Part shown: in pieces, positions 42,171-50,516 of the stretch
Layout: each line of letters begins with the position of its first letter
Numbering within the stretch: position 1 is the stretch's first letter
NCBI GenBank assembly: GCA_020161795.1
Contig: JAIUOR010000051.1
Coordinates: forward strand, 62,001-126,000
DNA: 64,000 nt
Direction: 5' to 3'
Origin: Actinomycetota bacterium
GTDB lineage: Bacteria > Actinomycetota > Actinomycetes > Propionibacteriales > Propionibacteriaceae
Made by a program: the position numbers and the translations under genes
The notes under the pieces: model-generated
What the model saw: only the letters and a program-made list of their open reading frames with translations
Told to the model about the DNA's origin: nothing
Databases searched by the model: none

Positions 42171-42310
42171 CGGGCTGATACCGCTTCTTTCCGGTCTGCC
42201 CCCGGCCCTCGTAGGCCTGCGCAATCCTCTCACACCAACATCGGCTGCTCGGCCGAAGGCCGCGGCGTCCCGATTTCGACCCGCTAGAAAATCCTCTCGA
42301 AAGGAACCCC
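42171..42310 (+). promoter_or_regulatory. Leader region between the Cys peptide and the ABC binding-protein gene
   Basis: These 140 bases carry no gene. The ribosome site GAAAGGAA lies at the end. A TTCTTTCC run at 42185-42192 is partly complementary to it, and ATCCTCTC occurs twice. No clear intrinsic terminator is seen, so control at the level of ribosome-site access is more likely than transcription attenuation. Confidence 0.45.
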
Positions 42311-43894
42311 ATGTCTCTACGGACAACAGCCCTGGTAGTGGCGGCGAGCGCCCTCGTGCTCGCCGGCTGCGCCGCGGCCCCGGGCGCCACGTCCCAGGCG
42401 CCCGATCCCACCAGCAGCCAGACCGCTCCCGGAGGCGCGGCGACCGGCACCTTCACCTACGTCATCGCCAGCGACCCGACCTCCCTGAACCCGATCAACA
42501 CCAGCGACCGGTGGGGCCTGACCACCACCAACATCGTCTACTCGCCGCTGGCCCGGGTGGAGGCGGACGGCACCGTCGTGAACGAACTCGCCGAGAGCAT
42601 CGAGCCCGCCGAGGACGGGCTGTCGGTGACCGTCAAGCTGAAGGAGGGCATCGTCTGGTCGGACGGCGAGCCGCTGACCGCCGACGATGTCGTGTTCACC
42701 TACACCAACAAGGCGGTGAAGGAGAACGGGAATGCCGACCTGCTGTGGATCGGCGACAAGCCGATCCAGGCGGTGAAGGTGGACGACCTGACCGTCCGCT
42801 TCGAGCTTCCGTCGTTCAGTGCCGCCGCCCTCTCCAACATCGCGACCGAGACCTACATCATCCCCGAGCACGTCTACTCCGGGGTCACGGACTTCTCGGT
42901 GGCCGAGCTCGACCCGATCGCCGTGGGTTCCGGGCCGTACAAGCTGGTGGAGTACAAGCGCGGCGAGTACCTGCGGTTCGAGGCCAACGAGTCCTTCTAC
43001 GGCGGCAAGCCGGCGATCGCGAACCTCACCCTGCAGATCGTCGCCAACGCCGACACGGTGAAGGCCGCGCTGCAGACCGGTGAGGTGGATGCCTCCTTCG
43101 TCACCCCCGCGCAGATCGCCGACCTGACGGGGTCGCCGATCGACGTCCACGCCTACCCCGAAGGCCGGGTGGCCTACCTGGGCGTGGTGGCACCGAAGGT
43201 GAAGGACGTGAAGGCCCGGCAGGCGATCTTCTTCGCGCTGAACCGTGACGACCTGAACAAGGCCGCCTACCTCAGCGAGGAGTACTTCCAGAACGCCTAC
43301 TCGATCCTCCCGCCGTCCAACCCGTTCGCCACCACGGAACTGGAGAGCTACGCCCAGGATGTGGAGAAGTCGAAGCAGCTGCTGACCGAGGCCGGCGCCG
43401 CCGGTCTGAAGCTCACCCTCGGGTACGCCGGTGCCGATCCGGCCCAGACCGTGCAGGCGACGCTGATTCAGCAGCAGCTGGCCGCGGCCGGCATCACCGT
43501 CGAGCTCGCGGGCGTGGAGCCGGGTGCGGTCTACTCCGAGATCGAGAAGGGTGCCGATTCCGCCTACGACCTGTTCCTCGGCGGCTACATCATGGGCATC
43601 GAGCCGGACGCGTACAGCCTGCTGTTCCGCACCGGCGCCTCGGCGAACTACTTCGGTTACGGCAACCCCGCCACCGATGCGCTGTTCGACAAGGGGATCA
43701 CCACCGCCGACCTGGCCGAGCGGAAGGCCATCTACGCCGACCTGCAGCGTCAGATCGCCGATGACGCGGTGTTCTTCCCGATCGCCGACAATCTGAAGAT
43801 CCTGGCCGTCAACCAGCGGATCGGCGGTGTCGAGGACGCCAAGCCGGCGCCCATCTACACCCTGGAGAACTTCGGCAAGCTGACCGAGAAGTAG
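42311..43894 (+). CDS. Peptide-type ABC transporter substrate-binding lipoprotein (SBP family 5)
   Basis: The 527-aa protein begins with a lipoprotein signal (LVLAGC, Cys20) and a Thr/Ser linker. It has the family 5 core with SDPTSLNPINTSDRW at the start and the EDGLSVTVKLKEGIVWSDGEPLTADDVVF signature. Members bind oligopeptides, dipeptides, nickel or opines. A GAAAGGA site precedes the ATG. It is the first structural gene of a five-gene importer and lies behind the Cys-rich leader peptide. Confidence 0.93.
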   Translation: MSLRTTALVVAASALVLAGCAAAPGATSQAPDPTSSQTAPGGAATGTFTYVIASDPTSLNPINTSDRWGLTTTNIVYSPLARVEADGTVVNELAESIEPAEDGLSVTVKLKEGIVWSDGEPLTADDVVFTYTNKAVKENGNADLLWIGDKPIQAVKVDDLTVRFELPSFSAAALSNIATETYIIPEHVYSGVTDFSVAELDPIAVGSGPYKLVEYKRGEYLRFEANESFYGGKPAIANLTLQIVANADTVKAALQTGEVDASFVTPAQIADLTGSPIDVHAYPEGRVAYLGVVAPKVKDVKARQAIFFALNRDDLNKAAYLSEEYFQNAYSILPPSNPFATTELESYAQDVEKSKQLLTEAGAAGLKLTLGYAGADPAQTVQATLIQQQLAAAGITVELAGVEPGAVYSEIEKGADSAYDLFLGGYIMGIEPDAYSLLFRTGASANYFGYGNPATDALFDKGITTADLAERKAIYADLQRQIADDAVFFPIADNLKILAVNQRIGGVEDAKPAPIYTLENFGKLTEK

Positions 43895-43896
43895 CA

Positions 43897-43981
43897 CCCT
43901 CGGCGCCCGTCCGGCGCCGAGGGCCAGCCTTGGTGTCCGAGGGCCAGCCCTATCGGCTGGTCCTCGGCACCTGGGGCTGGC
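43897..43981 (+). promoter_or_regulatory. Tandem hairpins between binding-protein and permease genes
   Basis: The first hairpin (43897-43923) has an 11-bp perfect stem and a 5-base loop. The second (43937-43967) has a 13-bp stem with one mismatch, and is enclosed by outer arms 43923-43935 and 43968-43981. They start 3 bases after the binding-protein stop. They probably stabilise the upstream mRNA and reduce readthrough, giving excess binding protein. Confidence 0.65.
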
Positions 43982-44053
43982 TCTCGATCTGGGAGACGGT
44001 CGCCGAGCGGCCGCCAGTCTGGGACCCTCTTCTGAGTAGACGAAAGGAGTGAG

Positions 44054-45013
44054 ATGGCGCTCTACATCGGACGCCGCCTGCTGCAGGTCATCCCGATGCT
44101 GCTGCTGATCTCGCTCGTGGTCTTTCTGATGATCCAGGCGGCGCCGTACGACGTCGTCGACTCCATCACCACCCCCAACATGTCGGCCGAGACCATCGAG
44201 ATCATCCGGCAGCGCTACGGCCTGGACGACCCGGTGCTGGTGCAGTACTTCCGCTGGCTCGGCAACGTGCTGCAGGGGGATCTGGGCTACTCGCTGGTCA
44301 GCCAGTACAGCATCAGCGCCGACCTGGCCGCCAAGATCCCCAACACCGTCATCCTGGTGGTGCCGGCCTACCTCACCGCCCTCGCGCTGGCCATCGGGCT
44401 GGGGCTGTGGGCCGGCGCCAACCACGGCCGCCGGATCGACCGGTTCATCGACGGCGCCTCGGCGATCGGGCTGGCGACGCCGCCGTTCTGGTTCGCGCTG
44501 CTGGTGATCTACCTGTTCGGCTACTACCTGAACTGGTTCCCGATCATCGGCATGCACACCGTGGGCCAAGACGATCTGATCGACCTGCTGCGCCACTTCG
44601 TGATGCCCTACCTCGTGCTCACGGTCGCCTTCGCCCCCGAACTGCTCCGGTACGTCCGCTCGTCCACGGTCTCGCAACTGCGCGAGGATTACGTGCTCGT
44701 CCAGCGCGCGTTCGGGGCGAGCCGCGCGGAGATCTTCCGCAACCACGTCAGCCGCAACGTGCTGCTGCCGATCGTCACCCAGATCGGCGTGGCGCTGCCG
44801 CTGCTGGTGACCGGTGCGATCATCACCGAGACGATCTTCGGCTGGCCCGGCGTCGGCCCCTACTTCCTCACCGCCACCAAGAGCCTGGACTATCCGGTGA
44901 TCCTGGCGATCCTGCTGCTCTCGGCAACGCTGGTGATCGTCGGAAACCTGATCGCCGACATCCTCTACGTGCTGGTCGACCCGCGGGTGCGGCTGGAGCG
45001 GAGCCGCTCATGA
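44054..45013 (+). CDS. Peptide ABC transporter permease (DppB type)
   Basis: The 319-aa protein has six helices, the N-terminal YIGRRLLQVIPMLLLISLVVF typical of DppB/OppB, and the C-terminal EAA-like loop (QRAFGASRAEIFRNHVSRNVLLPIV) that contacts the ATPase. AAGGAG precedes the ATG. Its stop overlaps the next start (ATGA). Confidence 0.95.
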   Translation: MALYIGRRLLQVIPMLLLISLVVFLMIQAAPYDVVDSITTPNMSAETIEIIRQRYGLDDPVLVQYFRWLGNVLQGDLGYSLVSQYSISADLAAKIPNTVILVVPAYLTALALAIGLGLWAGANHGRRIDRFIDGASAIGLATPPFWFALLVIYLFGYYLNWFPIIGMHTVGQDDLIDLLRHFVMPYLVLTVAFAPELLRYVRSSTVSQLREDYVLVQRAFGASRAEIFRNHVSRNVLLPIVTQIGVALPLLVTGAIITETIFGWPGVGPYFLTATKSLDYPVILAILLLSATLVIVGNLIADILYVLVDPRVRLERSRS

Positions 45014-45858
45014 GCACGCTCACCACCGTCCCGCGCGAGCGCCGGCTGCGCGATGCCCTGGCCCGCGCGCCCCAGGCCTGGTTCGCGCTGATCTTCCTCA
45101 CCGTGGTCATCCTGCTCAGCCTGCTGGCCCCGTTGCTGCCCCTCGACCCCGACACCACCGACCTGGACGCGATGTCCGCGCCGCCCAGCCTCGAGCACTG
45201 GTTCGGCACCGACCAACTCGGGCGCGACTACTTCGCGCGGGTGGTCTTCGGCGGCCGGATCTCGCTGCTGGTCGGCTTCCTGGCCATGATCGCGGCGACC
45301 GCGATCGGCGCGCTGGTCGGCCTCGTCGCGGGCTTCGCCCACCCCCGCATCGACAACCTGCTGATGCGACTGGTCGACTTCCTGTCGTCGATCCCCTGGA
45401 TGATCCTGGTCATCGTCGCCAGCGTCTTCCTGCGACCCGGACTGGTCACGATCATCATCGTGATCGGCGGCTTCACCTGGATGACCACCGCCCGGCTGGT
45501 GCGGGCCGAGACGCTGTCGGTGAAGGAGCGCGCCTACGTCGGCTACTCCGGCTACATCGGCGAGCGGGCCCCCCGGATCGTGGGGCGCCACATCCTGCCG
45601 GACGCGTTGCCGACCATCCTGGTCGCCGCCACCACCAACATCTCGCAGGCGATGATGACCGAGGCCTCGCTGAGCTTCCTCGGGGTCGGCATCCAGCAGC
45701 CGATGGCGTCCTGGGGCAGCCTCCTGCAGACCGCCCAGGGCAGCCTGCAGCAACTCCCGCACCTGGCGCTCATCCCCGGCCTGCTGATCATGGCGACGGT
45801 GTTCTCGTTCAACGCGCTCGGCAACACGCTGCGCCGCTACCTCTCCAGGGGGGCGTGA
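45010..45858 (+). CDS. Peptide ABC transporter permease (DppC type)
   Basis: The 282-aa protein has six helices and DppC/OppC hallmarks. These are the HWFGTDQLGRDYFARVVFGGRISLLVGF block, the IPWMILVIV segment and the RHILPDALPTILVAATTNI loop, with the EASLSFLGVGIQQPMASWG block near the end. It is coupled to both neighbours by 4-base overlaps. Confidence 0.95.
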   Translation: MSTLTTVPRERRLRDALARAPQAWFALIFLTVVILLSLLAPLLPLDPDTTDLDAMSAPPSLEHWFGTDQLGRDYFARVVFGGRISLLVGFLAMIAATAIGALVGLVAGFAHPRIDNLLMRLVDFLSSIPWMILVIVASVFLRPGLVTIIIVIGGFTWMTTARLVRAETLSVKERAYVGYSGYIGERAPRIVGRHILPDALPTILVAATTNISQAMMTEASLSFLGVGIQQPMASWGSLLQTAQGSLQQLPHLALIPGLLIMATVFSFNALGNTLRRYLSRGA

Positions 45859-46754
45859 TGACCGACGTCCTGCGCGTCGCCGGGCTGACCGTCGACATCC
45901 CGAACCGCGACGGGGTGGCCGTCCGAGTGCTGCACGACGTGGACTTCACGGTCGGCCACGGCGAGATCGTCGGAGTGGTGGGCGAATCCGGATCGGGCAA
46001 GACCATGCTGATGCGCTCGGTGGTCGACATCCTCCCCGAGACCGCGATCCGCACCTGGACGGCCTGCGAGGTGGACGGCGTGGACCGCACCACCCGCTCC
46101 CGCGGCGATCGGCTGCCGGTGTCGATGATCTTCCAGGATCCGATGACCTCGTTGAACCCGGTTCGGCGGATCGGCTACCACCTGGTCGAGGTGATCCGGC
46201 GCTTCCAGGGCGTGACCGGGGGCCGCGCGAGGCAGTTGGGAATCGAGGCCCTCGATCAGGTCGGGATCGACGATCCGGCGCGCCGGTTCCGGCAGTATCC
46301 ACACGAACTCTCCGGCGGGATGCGGCAGCGGGTGATGATCGCGATGGCGCTGCTCGCCAAGCCCTCGCTGCTGATCGCGGACGAGCCCACCACCGCGCTG
46401 GACGTCACCGTGCAGGCCCAGATCCTCGACCTGATCACCGACCTGCGCCGGGAGGCCCGGCTGGCGGTCGCGCTGGTGACCCACGACCTGGGCGTGGTGG
46501 CGGGCACCTGCGACCGGGTCGCGGTGATGTGTCGGGGCCGGGTGGTCGAGGTCGGCACCACCGACGAGATCTTCTACGATCCCCAGCACCCCTACACTCG
46601 GGCCTTGCTCGCCGCGGCACCGGGGACGGAGGCCGCCGGCGGCAGCCTCACCGTCAGCGGCGGCGTCGCGTCCGAATGGGTGGACGCCAGCGCGGTCCGC
46701 GTCCAGCACTCCACCACCCACGCCTCGCTCGTCCCCGCGGAGGTCGCCCCATGA
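45855..46754 (+). CDS. Peptide ABC transporter ATP-binding protein (DppD type)
   Basis: The 299-aa ATPase has Walker A (GESGSGKT), the DppD MIFQDPMTSLNP block, the signature LSGGMRQR, Walker B (LLIADEPTTALDV) and an oligopeptide-transporter C-terminal extension (HPYTRALLAA). It lacks the Cys cluster of Fe-S DppD proteins. The start is GTG 45855 or ATG 45858. It forms the ATPase pair with the next gene. Confidence 0.94.
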   Translation: MMTDVLRVAGLTVDIPNRDGVAVRVLHDVDFTVGHGEIVGVVGESGSGKTMLMRSVVDILPETAIRTWTACEVDGVDRTTRSRGDRLPVSMIFQDPMTSLNPVRRIGYHLVEVIRRFQGVTGGRARQLGIEALDQVGIDDPARRFRQYPHELSGGMRQRVMIAMALLAKPSLLIADEPTTALDVTVQAQILDLITDLRREARLAVALVTHDLGVVAGTCDRVAVMCRGRVVEVGTTDEIFYDPQHPYTRALLAAAPGTEAAGGSLTVSGGVASEWVDASAVRVQHSTTHASLVPAEVAP

Positions 46755-47665
46755 CCACTGCTTCGGTCACCACCAGCCTGCTGAGCGCCGAGTCCGTCAG
46801 CAAGCACTTCCCGATCAAGGGTCCGTTCGGCACCCGGACCGGTGTGCTGAAGGCCGTCGACCAGGTGTCACTCGACATCCGTAGAGGAGAGACGCTGGCG
46901 CTGGTCGGCGAGTCGGGCAGCGGGAAGACAACGCTGGGCCGCTGCCTGCTGCAGATGGAGCAGGTGACCTCGGGCGCGGTGCGCTACGAGGGAGTCGATC
47001 TCACCGCGCTCCCGGCGCAGCAGCGCCGTCCGTACCACCGCTCGATGCAGGTGATCTTCCAGGATCCGTTCAGTTCCCTGAACCCCCACCGCACCGCGCT
47101 GCAGCAGGTGCTCGAACCGCTGCAGGTGCTGACCGACGAGGTCGACCCGACCCCGCGCGCGCTGGCGGCGCTGGAGCAGGTGGGGATCACCGGCGACGCC
47201 GTCCACAAGTACCCGCGGGCGTTCAGCGGGGGGCAGCGGCAGCGGATCGGGATCGCCCGCGCCATCTCGGTGCGTCCGGCATTCGTCATGTGCGACGAGC
47301 CGGTGTCGGCGTTGGATGTGTCGATCCAGGCCCAGATCCTCAACCTGCTGTCGTCACTGCAGCGCGAACTCGGCCTGACCTATCTGTTCATCTCCCACGA
47401 TCTGTCGGTGGTGCGCCATCTGGCGACCCGGGTCGCCGTGATGTACCGCGGACGGATCGTCGAATTGGGCGGAACCGAGCAGCTCTTCACCGACCCGCTG
47501 CACCCCTACACCCGCACGCTGCTGTCGGCGATCCCGGTTCCCGATCCCCGGCGTGCCCGGGAGGCGAAGCTGCTGCGCGCCGAGCGCCCGACCGAGTGGT
47601 TCGCCTGGCCGGATGACCCGCAGCACCTGGTGGAAGCAGCGCCGGGCCACTTCGTCGCGGGGTAG
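46751..47665 (+). CDS. Peptide ABC transporter ATP-binding protein (DppF type)
   Basis: The 304-aa ATPase has the LSAESVSKHFPI start, Walker A (GESGSGKTT), VIFQDPFSSLNPH, the signature FSGGQRQR, Walker B (FVMCDEPVSALDV) and the HPYTRTLLSAIPVPDP tail typical of DppF. The ATG at 46751 overlaps the DppD stop. It is the last gene of the importer; the DUF1684 gene converges with it, with 1 base between the stop codons. Confidence 0.94.
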   Translation: MTTASVTTSLLSAESVSKHFPIKGPFGTRTGVLKAVDQVSLDIRRGETLALVGESGSGKTTLGRCLLQMEQVTSGAVRYEGVDLTALPAQQRRPYHRSMQVIFQDPFSSLNPHRTALQQVLEPLQVLTDEVDPTPRALAALEQVGITGDAVHKYPRAFSGGQRQRIGIARAISVRPAFVMCDEPVSALDVSIQAQILNLLSSLQRELGLTYLFISHDLSVVRHLATRVAVMYRGRIVELGGTEQLFTDPLHPYTRTLLSAIPVPDPRRAREAKLLRAERPTEWFAWPDDPQHLVEAAPGHFVAG

Positions 47666-47666
47666 C

Positions 47667-48443
47667 TCAGCGCGGGTCGCGCTCCCCGGCCAGGACGGGG
47701 ACGCCGAGCACGTTCCCAGCCGGCGGCAGCGGGCAGGTGCCGAAGTCGCTGAACGCGCAGGGCGGGTTGGCAGCGAAGTTGAAGTCCACGACGAGTTCCT
47801 CTGCGGGCTCCTCGTCCAGCACGATCCAGCGGAATTTGGAGTTGCCGGGGTCACGGAAGGAGATCAGCCAACCATCGTCCCCGCCGGTGACCTTGAGCGT
47901 GCTGGGTTCTCCGCCGACCAGCAGGTCGACCTCGCCGGTCACCTGGGTGGAGAAGCTCACCCGGGCGGCCGCCGATCCGATGACCAGTTCCTGGTTGTCG
48001 GCGTAGGGACGGTAGGCACCGGTAAGTCGCCAGGCCGGGTCGTAGTCGAAGGCAGGCACCCCGGCGTAGCTCCGCAGGCCGGGAGAGTGCGGATCGCGAA
48101 CCCGGACGGCGAGGAACCCATCCCGCAGGATGAGCTCCAGCCGGCGCTCGTGATGGCTGACGGAGGGCGCCTCGCCGTCAGCCGGGTTCCACAGCAGGGT
48201 CGGCTCGGTGACCGGCTCGCCCTCCAACAGAACGGGGTCGGCTGCCCCGGCGGGATCGACGTGCACGCCCCGATCGTCCGCCCACCACAGACCGGGAAGA
48301 TCCTCCAGCGAGGTGGGCTCGTCCTCCAGCCAGTGCAGGGCGGTCAGGCTCAGCCAGCCGTACGGCTGACCGAACTGGTCGTCGCGCTGCTCACGCCACT
48401 CCTGCCAGCGCTGTTGCTGCCCGGCTACGGTCGATGCATCCAT
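47667..48443 (-). CDS. DUF1684 family protein
   Basis: The 258-aa protein (ATG 48443; an ATG at 48467 is also possible) matches DUF1684. It shows QPYGWLSLTALHWLEDEP at the start, the TGEVDLLVG segment, FRDPGNSKFRW, and the conserved NPPCAFSDFGTCPLPPAGN block near the C-terminus. No activity is established for the family. The Cys/Pro-rich block suggests a binding or catalytic site. It is cytosolic and monocistronic. Confidence 0.88.
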   Translation of the reverse strand: MDASTVAGQQQRWQEWREQRDDQFGQPYGWLSLTALHWLEDEPTSLEDLPGLWWADDRGVHVDPAGAADPVLLEGEPVTEPTLLWNPADGEAPSVSHHERRLELILRDGFLAVRVRDPHSPGLRSYAGVPAFDYDPAWRLTGAYRPYADNQELVIGSAAARVSFSTQVTGEVDLLVGGEPSTLKVTGGDDGWLISFRDPGNSKFRWIVLDEEPAEELVVDFNFAANPPCAFSDFGTCPLPPAGNVLGVPVLAGERDPR

Positions 48444-48581
48444 GGACGAATGGTAGGCGCCGTCCATGGCGATCAAGCCGGGTGGCCAAGTCGTAGCGTC
48501 GCCACAGGCTCCGGCCAGTTTCGTCGTCGACCCTGGGCAGACCCTCGGGAATCGCCCGAGGCGAATCCGAAGGAGCCCCCG

Positions 48582-49130
48582 ATGAAGAAGAGAACGGTTG
48601 CCCTCGTGTCCGCCGCCGTCCTGACCGCTGGTCTGGGAGTCGGCGCCACCCAACTCGCCACCGCCGAGACTCCCACGCCTTCGCCCACGGCGTCCCCGAC
48701 CGACAGCCCGCAGAAGACTCCCGCGCGCAAGGGCGGTCACGGAGATCGTGCCAAGCTCGATCTCAGCGGGCTGGCGAGCAAGCTCGGGGTCGACGAGACC
48801 AAGCTCTCCGAGGCCGTCTCCGCGGCTCGTAAGGCGACCGCGCCGACTGAGCAGACCAAGCCCTCGGAGGCGGCCGATCGCGAAGCCGCGCGGGCTGCCC
48901 GCCAGGCGGCGTTCGCCAAGGCGCTCGCCACCGAACTCGGGATCGACGAGGCCAAGGTCACCGCCGCTCTGGACGAGTTGCGCACCGAGCGCGAGGCCGA
49001 GCGGGCCGCCCAGAACAAGGCCGTGCTCGACCAGGCCGTCAAGGACGGGAAGCTCACCCAGGCCGAGGCTGACGCCGTGCAGAAGGCCGCAGATCAGGGC
49101 ATCGTCCGGATCGGCGGACGCGGCCGCTGA
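48582..49130 (+). CDS. Secreted helical protein, function unknown
   Basis: The 182-aa protein has a Sec signal peptide (KKRTVALVSAAVLTAGLGVGATQLATA) and a short Thr/Pro/Ser linker. Three Ala/Glu/Lys-rich helical repeats follow, each containing a variant of LGVDETKLSEAV, LGIDEAKVTAAL or KLTQAEADAV. Such repeats recur in actinobacterial secreted proteins of unknown role. AAGGAG lies 6 bases before the ATG at 48582. Confidence 0.8.
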   Translation: MKKRTVALVSAAVLTAGLGVGATQLATAETPTPSPTASPTDSPQKTPARKGGHGDRAKLDLSGLASKLGVDETKLSEAVSAARKATAPTEQTKPSEAADREAARAARQAAFAKALATELGIDEAKVTAALDELRTEREAERAAQNKAVLDQAVKDGKLTQAEADAVQKAADQGIVRIGGRGR

Positions 49131-49185
49131 GCCACGACCAGGCCGCCCTTGACCCGGACGGGGGCCGGCCGCGAAGGTGATCGTG

Positions 49186-50403
49186 ATGAACGATCCCATC
49201 GCGGTCGAGCCCGCCCGCCGCCACCCCGGGACGGTGCGCGAGGTGTTCTGGGCGTTCCTGGTGCTGGGGGTTACCTCGTTCGGCGGACCGGTGGCGCACC
49301 TGGGCTACTTCCGGGAGGCCTTCGTCAAGCGCCGCCAGTGGCTGGGGGACCGCGCCTTCGCCGACCTGGTGGCGTTGTGCCAGTTCCTGCCCGGGCCCGC
49401 CTCCAGCCAGGTCGGCATGGCGATCGGCCTGCATCGCGCCGGGTTCGGTGGCCTGCTGGCAGCCTGGACGGCGTTCACGCTGCCGTCCGCGGTGCTCCTG
49501 GTGGGCTTCGCCTACGGCGTGACCGCGGTGGGGAGCAGCGCCAGCGCCGGCTCGCTACAGGGATTGAAGGCGGCGGCGGTCGCGGTCGTCGCGCACGCCG
49601 TGCTTTCGATGGCGAGGACGTTGACCCCGGACGCCAAGCGGGCGACCATCGCTGTCGCGGCGATGGTCGGGGTGCTCCTCGTCCCGGGCATCGCGGTTCA
49701 GGTGGTGGCGATCGCCCTCGCCGGCGTGGCCGGGGTGCTGTGGCTGGCCCCGGCCGCCTCCGAGCCGGACGCCGGGTCGTTCACGGTTCGGGTGCCACGT
49801 TGGGTGGCGATCGGCAGTCTGACGGCCTTCTTCGCCCTCCTGATCGGGCTTCCGGTGCTCGCCGCGACCCTGGACGACCCCACCCTGGGCCTCTTCGACA
49901 TCTTCTATCGAGCCGGAGCCCTGGTGTTCGGTGGCGGGCACGTCGTACTCCCGCTGCTACAGGCCGAGACGGTGGCGACCGGCCTGATCGGTCACGACGC
50001 CTTCCTGGCCGGCTACGGCGCGGCGCAGGCCGTACCCGGACCGCTGTTCAGTTTCGCGGCCTTTCTCGGGGCGGTCACCACCACTCCGCCCTCCGGAGTG
50101 CTGGGCGCGGCGATCGCGTTGGTCGCGATCTTCCTTCCCGCCACCCTGCTGGTCGTCGGAACCCTGCCGTTCTGGGAACGGCTGCGGCATGCGCCGCTGG
50201 CTCAACGCGCCCTGATGGGAGTGAACGCCGGCGTGGTCGGCATTCTCGCCGCCGCGCTCTACAACCCGGTGTTCACCCAGGGCGTCACCTCGCCGATGTC
50301 CCTGGCGATCGCCGCCGCCGCCTTCGTGGCGCTGAACTCTTGGAAGGCACCCGCCTGGGCCGTGGTCATCGCCGCCGGCCTGCTCGGCTGGGCCGTGCTG
50401 TGA
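49186..50403 (+). CDS. chrA: Chromate efflux transporter ChrA (long-chain CHR family)
   Basis: The 405-aa protein has both CHR domains. The first has VTSFGGPVAHLGYFREAFVKRRQWL and the CQFLPGPASSQVGMAIG motif; the second has the FGGGHVVLPLL and GYGAAQAVPGPLFSFAAFLG motifs. It is a proton-linked exporter of chromate; not every CHR protein confers resistance. The ATG at 49186 follows AAGGTG; a GTG at 49177 is an alternative. Confidence 0.92.
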   Translation: MNDPIAVEPARRHPGTVREVFWAFLVLGVTSFGGPVAHLGYFREAFVKRRQWLGDRAFADLVALCQFLPGPASSQVGMAIGLHRAGFGGLLAAWTAFTLPSAVLLVGFAYGVTAVGSSASAGSLQGLKAAAVAVVAHAVLSMARTLTPDAKRATIAVAAMVGVLLVPGIAVQVVAIALAGVAGVLWLAPAASEPDAGSFTVRVPRWVAIGSLTAFFALLIGLPVLAATLDDPTLGLFDIFYRAGALVFGGGHVVLPLLQAETVATGLIGHDAFLAGYGAAQAVPGPLFSFAAFLGAVTTTPPSGVLGAAIALVAIFLPATLLVVGTLPFWERLRHAPLAQRALMGVNAGVVGILAAALYNPVFTQGVTSPMSLAIAAAAFVALNSWKAPAWAVVIAAGLLGWAVL

Positions 50404-50479
50404 AGCCTGGCCGAGTCATTCGGCCAGGCCAGCCGTAGCGCGCCGGTTCCCGTGGCGGAACAAGTTGGGCGAAACATCT

Positions 50480-50500
50480 GTTGAGTCTGGTGCACTCAAC
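50480..50500. promoter_or_regulatory. HAIR operator (HspR-binding site) before lon
   Basis: GTTGAGT, a 7-base spacer, then ACTCAAC form a perfect inverted repeat matching the HAIR consensus CTTGAGT-N7-ACTCAAG except for the outermost pair. It lies 17 bases before the lon ATG. HspR represses lon in Streptomyces and dnaK/clpB in many actinobacteria. Confidence 0.85.
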
Positions 50501-50516
50501 CCTGAAGGACTTCCTC

